A stretch of DNA of 64,000 nucleotides from Pseudonocardia sp. MH-G8 (GTDB lineage Bacteria; Actinomycetota; Actinomycetes; Mycobacteriales; Pseudonocardiaceae), in the NCBI RefSeq assembly GCF_002262885.1, contig NZ_NKYF01000024.1, forward strand, positions 92,032-156,031. The letters run 5' to 3'. The stretch's first letter is position 1. Each line of letters starts with the position of its first letter. Positions 61,066 through 64,000 of the stretch are shown piece by piece. The translations under genes were made by a program, and so were the position numbers. Below the pieces are notes generated by a model. It was not told where the DNA came from, ran no database searches, and saw only the letters and a list, made by a program, of their open reading frames with translations.

Positions 61066-61773
61066 TCATGTGAAAAGCAGCACCCAGGCCGCCACGATCG
61101 CCGTCGCTGTTGCGAGCAACCCGAACAGCAACACCCACATTCCGCGTGGCACGCGTGTCAGACCGGCGAGCATGTCCGCGTCCGAGGCACCGGAGTTGCG
61201 GCGGCTGCGCTGCAGCTCGCGCACCGCCCGCATGCCGCCGAACAGCAGGAACCAGCACAGCGCCGCCGCGAAACCCTCCTGCAGCCGGGGCTCGCCCCAC
61301 CACGCGACCGCTCCCACCAGCGCGCCGGTGGCCAGCACCGAGAACACGCCGTAGAAGTTGCGGACGTGCACCAGCGTGGCCACGAGCAGGGCGATCGCGA
61401 TCCAGAGCATCAGGGCTGCCCGGTCCCCTGCCACGAGCGCGGCACCGCCGAGCCCCAGCAGCGACGGCGCCGGGTAGCCGCCGAGGAACGTGAAGACCAG
61501 GCCGGGGCCGCGGCGGGCACCGGTGGAGACCGTCAGGCCGGAGGTGTCCGCATGCAGCCGGATACCGGTGAGGCCGCGCCCGGCGATCACCGCGACGAGG
61601 GCGTGCCCGCCCTCGTGGGCGATGGTCACGACGGTGCGGGTCCAGCGCCACGACGCCGACCACAGCACCGCCAGCAGCGCGAGCGCCGCGGCGAGGAGCA
61701 CGGCGGGCCGCTCGTCGAGCAGCAGCGTGGCCGTGTCGACGACCTGCTGCAGTGCCGTCGCCCCGTCCCCCAC
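61066..61773 (-). CDS. M50-family membrane metalloprotease-like protein
   Basis: The protein has 235 residues from GTG 61773. A first membrane segment (VLLAAALALLAVLWSA) is followed by the zinc motif HEGGH (His53, Glu54, His57) inside TVVTIAHEGGHALVAVIAGR. A distal acidic-type motif and several further segments follow. This short form is the M50B/SpoIVFB-like 'M50 family' common in actinomycetes, for which no substrate is known. No ribosome site; perhaps leaderless. First gene of the leftward operon, divergent from MerR. Confidence 0.8.
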   Translation of the reverse strand: MGDGATALQQVVDTATLLLDERPAVLLAAALALLAVLWSASWRWTRTVVTIAHEGGHALVAVIAGRGLTGIRLHADTSGLTVSTGARRGPGLVFTFLGGYPAPSLLGLGGAALVAGDRAALMLWIAIALLVATLVHVRNFYGVFSVLATGALVGAVAWWGEPRLQEGFAAALCWFLLFGGMRAVRELQRSRRNSGASDADMLAGLTRVPRGMWVLLFGLLATATAIVAAWVLLFT

Positions 61774-61807
61774 ACGAGCAAGTCTGGCACGCTCGCGAAA
61801 TTCCGTG

Positions 61808-61838
61808 TTGACCTTCCAGCCGCTGGAGAGTCGAGGAT
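61808..61838 (+). promoter_or_regulatory. MerR-type promoter with 19-bp spacer
   Basis: TTGACC (61808-61813) and GAGGAT (61833-61838) are separated by 19 bp, the overlong spacing typical of promoters remodelled by MerR proteins. CCAGC-C-GCTGG lies inside the spacer as a palindrome. The -10 ends six bases before the MerR ATG, so the gene is probably autoregulated and leaderless. Confidence 0.5.
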
Positions 61839-61844
61839 CTTCCC

Positions 61845-62750
61845 ATGGCCGAAACGACCCTACTGACGATCGGGCAGCTCGCCCGCCGCTCGGGCGTACC
61901 GGTGCGCACCATCCGGTTCTGGTCCGACGAAGGCATCCTGCCCGAGACGGACCGGACCACCAGCAACTACCGCCGGTACGACGGCCGCGCCGTCGCCCGG
62001 CTCGACCTCGTCCGCACGCTGCGCGAGCTCGGCATGGGCCTGGAGGACATCCGCCTCGTGCTCGAGCGCAGGCGCAGCGTCGAGGACGTGGCGGCCTCGC
62101 ACGTGCAGGCCATCGACAACCAGATCCGCGCCCTTCGGACCCAGCGTGCCGTGTGCACGCTGCTCGCCCGGGGCGCTCCCACCGCACGGAAGGCAGCACT
62201 CATGAACGACCTCGCCCGGCTCTCCGCCAGCGAGCGCCAGCAGATGATCGACGAGTTCGTCGACGCCACGTTCGCCGGCACCGACCCCGACGCACCCGGA
62301 GCGGGCATCGCCACGAACATGCGCACGCTCCCGAACGCACTGCCCGACGACCCGACCACCGAGCAGGTGGAGGCGTGGGTGGAGCTCGCCGAGCTCGTGA
62401 GCGACCCGGCGTTCCGCGCACGGGCCCGGGAGATGGCCGTCGCCGGCTCCCAGGCCGACGCCGAGCCGCCGCAGTTCGACCCGGCGCCGGTCGTCGAGCA
62501 CGCCGGTGGCGCCGTCGCCGCCGGCACCGCGCCCGATTCGCCCGAGGGCCAGGCCGTTCTCGCCCGGATCATCGAGCCCGGCATGGACGCGGCGGCCCGC
62601 GACGAGCTGGCCGACACGATCGACACCTTCACCGACCGCCGGGTGTCCCGCTACTGGGACCTGCTCGGCATCCTGAACGGCTGGGGACGCGCCCCGGCGC
62701 AGATCGAGCCGTTCGAGTGGTTCAGCGCAGCCCTGCGCGCCCACCCCTGA
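61845..62750 (+). CDS. MerR-family regulator
   Basis: A 301-residue protein with an N-terminal MerR winged helix (LTIGQLARRSGVPVRTIRFWSDEGILP, NYRRYDGRAVARLDLVRTLRELGMGLEDI) and a coiled linker to residue ~115. A ~185-residue C-terminal region without Cys ligands resembles no metal-binding loop, so a small organic effector is likely. It lies divergent from the M50 operon and convergent with LysE. Confidence 0.87.
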   Translation: MAETTLLTIGQLARRSGVPVRTIRFWSDEGILPETDRTTSNYRRYDGRAVARLDLVRTLRELGMGLEDIRLVLERRRSVEDVAASHVQAIDNQIRALRTQRAVCTLLARGAPTARKAALMNDLARLSASERQQMIDEFVDATFAGTDPDAPGAGIATNMRTLPNALPDDPTTEQVEAWVELAELVSDPAFRARAREMAVAGSQADAEPPQFDPAPVVEHAGGAVAAGTAPDSPEGQAVLARIIEPGMDAAARDELADTIDTFTDRRVSRYWDLLGILNGWGRAPAQIEPFEWFSAALRAHP

Positions 62751-62850
62751 CCCGCGAGTCGGGGCCTTGGCCTCCGAGAGTCAGGGCCTCCGTGCACGCG
62801 AGTCGGGGCCCGGGCCTCCGCGAGTCGGGGTGTGGAGCACGCGAGTCGGG
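62751..62850. repeat. Array of five ~13-bp CGCGAGTCGGGG motifs
   Basis: Copies at 62751-62764, 62774-62786, 62796-62808, 62818-62830 and 62839-62850 are spaced about 20-22 bp. The second is degenerate (CCGAGAGTCAGGG), the rest share CGCGAGTCGGG. An inverted copy (CCCGACTCGCG) lies at about 63868-63878. They fill the gap between the convergent MerR and LysE genes. Confidence 0.75.
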
Positions 62851-62952
62851 CGTTCGAGCACTGCGGGTCGCGCGGATCCTGTGGCGGGAGTCGGCACGCT
62901 CGCGAACGTGCACCCGTTCCGCCTCCGGGTGGAGCGGGTGCGCGTTCGGCCG

Positions 62953-63588
62953 TCAGTCCTTGCGGCCGGTGAGGGCGAGACCCGCGCCCATGACTATCAG
63001 CGACGTGCCGCCGATCCCGCCCATCCACCGCAGCCGCCCCGGCGACGTCGCGAACCAGGACCGGGCGGTGCCGGCGGCCAGGCCCCACACGCTGTCCAGG
63101 GTGGCGGCGATGACGGCGAACAGCAGTCCGAGCACCAACATCTGGGTGGTCGCGCTGCCCGCTTCCACATCCACGAACTGCGGCAGGACGGCCGCGAAGA
63201 AGACCAGCAGCTTGGGGTTGGTGAAACCGACGATCACGCCCTGCCAGAACATCCGGCGGTCGGCGGGGCCGGCGGGCTCGCCGAGCCGGGCGATCAGGTC
63301 ACCGCGCGCTCGGATGGTGTGGATACCCAGGTAGACCAGGTAGGCGGCGCCGACCAGCTTGAGCACGGTGAACACCGTGGACGACTGGGCGGCGATCGCC
63401 CCGAACCCCAGCGCGACCACGACCGCCACCATCGCGGCGCCCGTGGTGTTGCCCGCCACACCGGTGAGGGCGGCCCGCCTGCCGTGCGCCAACGCGCGGC
63501 CGACGACGAACAGAACGCTGGGACCAGGGATGATCACCAGAATGATGCAGGCGACGGCGAACGCGAGAAGGGTCTCCACCGAGGGCAT
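62953..63588 (-). CDS. LysE-family exporter
   Basis: A 211-residue protein with six hydrophobic segments. VETLLAFAVACIILVIIPGPSVLFVVGRALAHGRRAALTGVAGNTTG is the LysE signature region and FTNPKLLVFFAAVLPQFVD the second conserved loop. LysE/RhtB proteins export basic or neutral amino acids and homoserine lactones. ATG start; a single gene, convergent with MerR. Specificity is unknown. Confidence 0.88.
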   Translation of the reverse strand: MPSVETLLAFAVACIILVIIPGPSVLFVVGRALAHGRRAALTGVAGNTTGAAMVAVVVALGFGAIAAQSSTVFTVLKLVGAAYLVYLGIHTIRARGDLIARLGEPAGPADRRMFWQGVIVGFTNPKLLVFFAAVLPQFVDVEAGSATTQMLVLGLLFAVIAATLDSVWGLAAGTARSWFATSPGRLRWMGGIGGTSLIVMGAGLALTGRKD

Positions 63589-63916
63589 GACCCGACCCTA
63601 GCCAGGTGGCGGCGCACCGCCTCCTGATTTGCCGGGCACGATCAACGGGCTCGGGCCGGCCGCGATCACACCGCCCCGGCGGTGATCGCTTCGATCCGTA
63701 CTTGACGGTTCCACCAACCACGCTCACGTGCGGGTCGGAGCGATCACCGCTCGCGAGACGTACCTGAGCGCGGTGTCCACCACCATCACGTGCGGCCCGA
63801 AACGATCACGGCGATCGCCGACCGCCCGAACACCCGGCCCGGACGGCGCGACACGCGCGCGCCAGGCCCCGACTCGCGGGTGGAGGCGCGCCCCCCTCCC
63901 GATGCTCCTATGGAAG
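63589..63916. other. 328-bp non-coding edge with repeats
   Basis: No gene is supported between the LysE start and the transposase end. The stretch contains a two-copy 62-bp tandem repeat (63682-63805) and an inverted CCCGACTCGCG motif. Any promoter for LysE must lie at its left end; none is obvious. Confidence 0.6.
63682..63805. repeat. Two tandem copies of a 62-bp unit
   Basis: Three anchors repeat exactly 62 bp apart: GTAC(T/C)TGA (63698 and 63760), CACGTGCGG (63725 and 63787) and CGATCAC (63741 and 63803). The words GTAC(C/T)TGA and TCGGAGCGATCAC also occur in the array at 45311-45596, so both belong to one dispersed repeat family. Confidence 0.7.
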
Positions 63917-64000
63917 TCAACCCGTGATCTGAAGATCTTGGTGGCTGTGGGTTAGGGCGGTGTAGACCTCGCGGGCGACGTAGCGTTTGAGGCATCGGAT
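63917..64000 (-). mobile_element. C-terminal end of an IS110-type transposase (cut by window edge)
   Basis: Reading leftward from base 64000, the frame encodes 27 residues, IRCLKRYVAREVYTALTHSH followed by QDLQITG, and a TGA at 63919-63917. IRCLKRYxAREVY is the C-terminal motif I associate with IS110/IS116/IS902-family transposases. The sequence after the stop, TTGACTTCCATAGGAGCATC, resembles the 3' flank of such elements. The element extends beyond the window. Only a short segment is visible, so the family call rests on this motif. Confidence 0.6.

Noticed and set aside
62751..62850. Possible CRISPR or attachment site
   Set aside because: Motifs are only ~13 bp, one is degenerate, and spacers of 7-10 bp are too short; no tRNA or integrase is nearby.

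Overview
The window is about 64 kb of very GC-rich DNA. Genes start with ATG or GTG and often overlap by four bases (ATGA or GTGA). Several promoters sit only six bases before the start codon, so those messages are probably leaderless. Protein families include F420-type oxidoreductases (LLM and Ddn types), DUF1992, a siderophore-interacting protein under an IdeR/DtxR-like box, NarL-type two-component proteins and an IS110-type transposase end. Together these point to a free-living actinomycete. The hairpin repeats and gene mix suggest Pseudonocardiaceae (Pseudonocardia-like), which is inference. No rRNA, tRNA, CRISPR array, prophage or replication origin was seen. This is chromosomal accessory and catabolic territory.

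Layout. 1-5.3 kb: a PucR regulator (cut by the window edge), a coupled kinase plus class-III PLP enzyme that looks like a 'phosphorylate, then phospho-lyase' pair for a hydroxylated amine or amino acid, then a convergent serine/threonine dehydratase-like enzyme with an ArsR-type regulator. 5.3-6.5 kb: a DUF480-methyltransferase fusion. 6.6-20.6 kb: a large divergent catabolic locus. Leftward are two Pot-type permeases, an ATPase, a class II aldolase, a PfkB kinase and an IclR regulator. Rightward are a substrate-binding lipoprotein, TWO tandem N,N-dimethylformamidase large-subunit-like proteins, a two-subunit transketolase and a class-III aminotransferase. Almost every junction is a 4-base overlap, so this reads as one pathway whose substrate I cannot name. 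It is the best candidate for an undescribed system. 20.6-26.2 kb: a large LuxR (LAL) regulator facing an MFS exporter-NmrA-like reductase-Dabb operon across a 15-bp triple repeat. 26.3-29.6 kb: an iron-box-controlled siderophore-interacting protein, and a P1B-4-type metal ATPase divergent from an NmtR-like ArsR sensor.

29.6-38.3 kb: a second divergent catabolic locus. SDR, enolase-superfamily, SnoaL-RidA fusion, creatininase-family and DHDPS-family genes are leftward. A CUT1-type sugar ABC importer without ATPase and an IclR regulator are rightward. A perfect 13-bp palindrome lies between them. 38.4-45 kb: L,D-transpeptidase, D-threonine-aldolase-like enzyme with an MHS transporter, membrane protein, LLM oxidoreductase with SRPBCC protein, and a secreted SNase-type nuclease. 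45.1-45.7 kb: a non-coding tandem array of four ~72-bp units. 45.7-54 kb: DinB, FkbM, two alpha/beta hydrolases, a two-component system, a PrmC-like methyltransferase and an MFS protein. 54.1-58.3 kb: a family-5 binding protein, two permeases (no ATPase) and a TauD-like dioxygenase. 58.3-63.6 kb: cupin, DUF1992, a four-gene leftward operon (M50 protease, Ddn-like, GlcG-like, EamA), MerR and LysE. The right edge holds repeats and the last codons of an IS110-type transposase.

Notable non-coding structure includes a REP-like palindrome inserted in frame into the first DMFase-like gene, a 156-bp inverted-repeat-bounded element at 47.0-47.2 kb, and repeat families shared between 45.3 kb and 63.7 kb.
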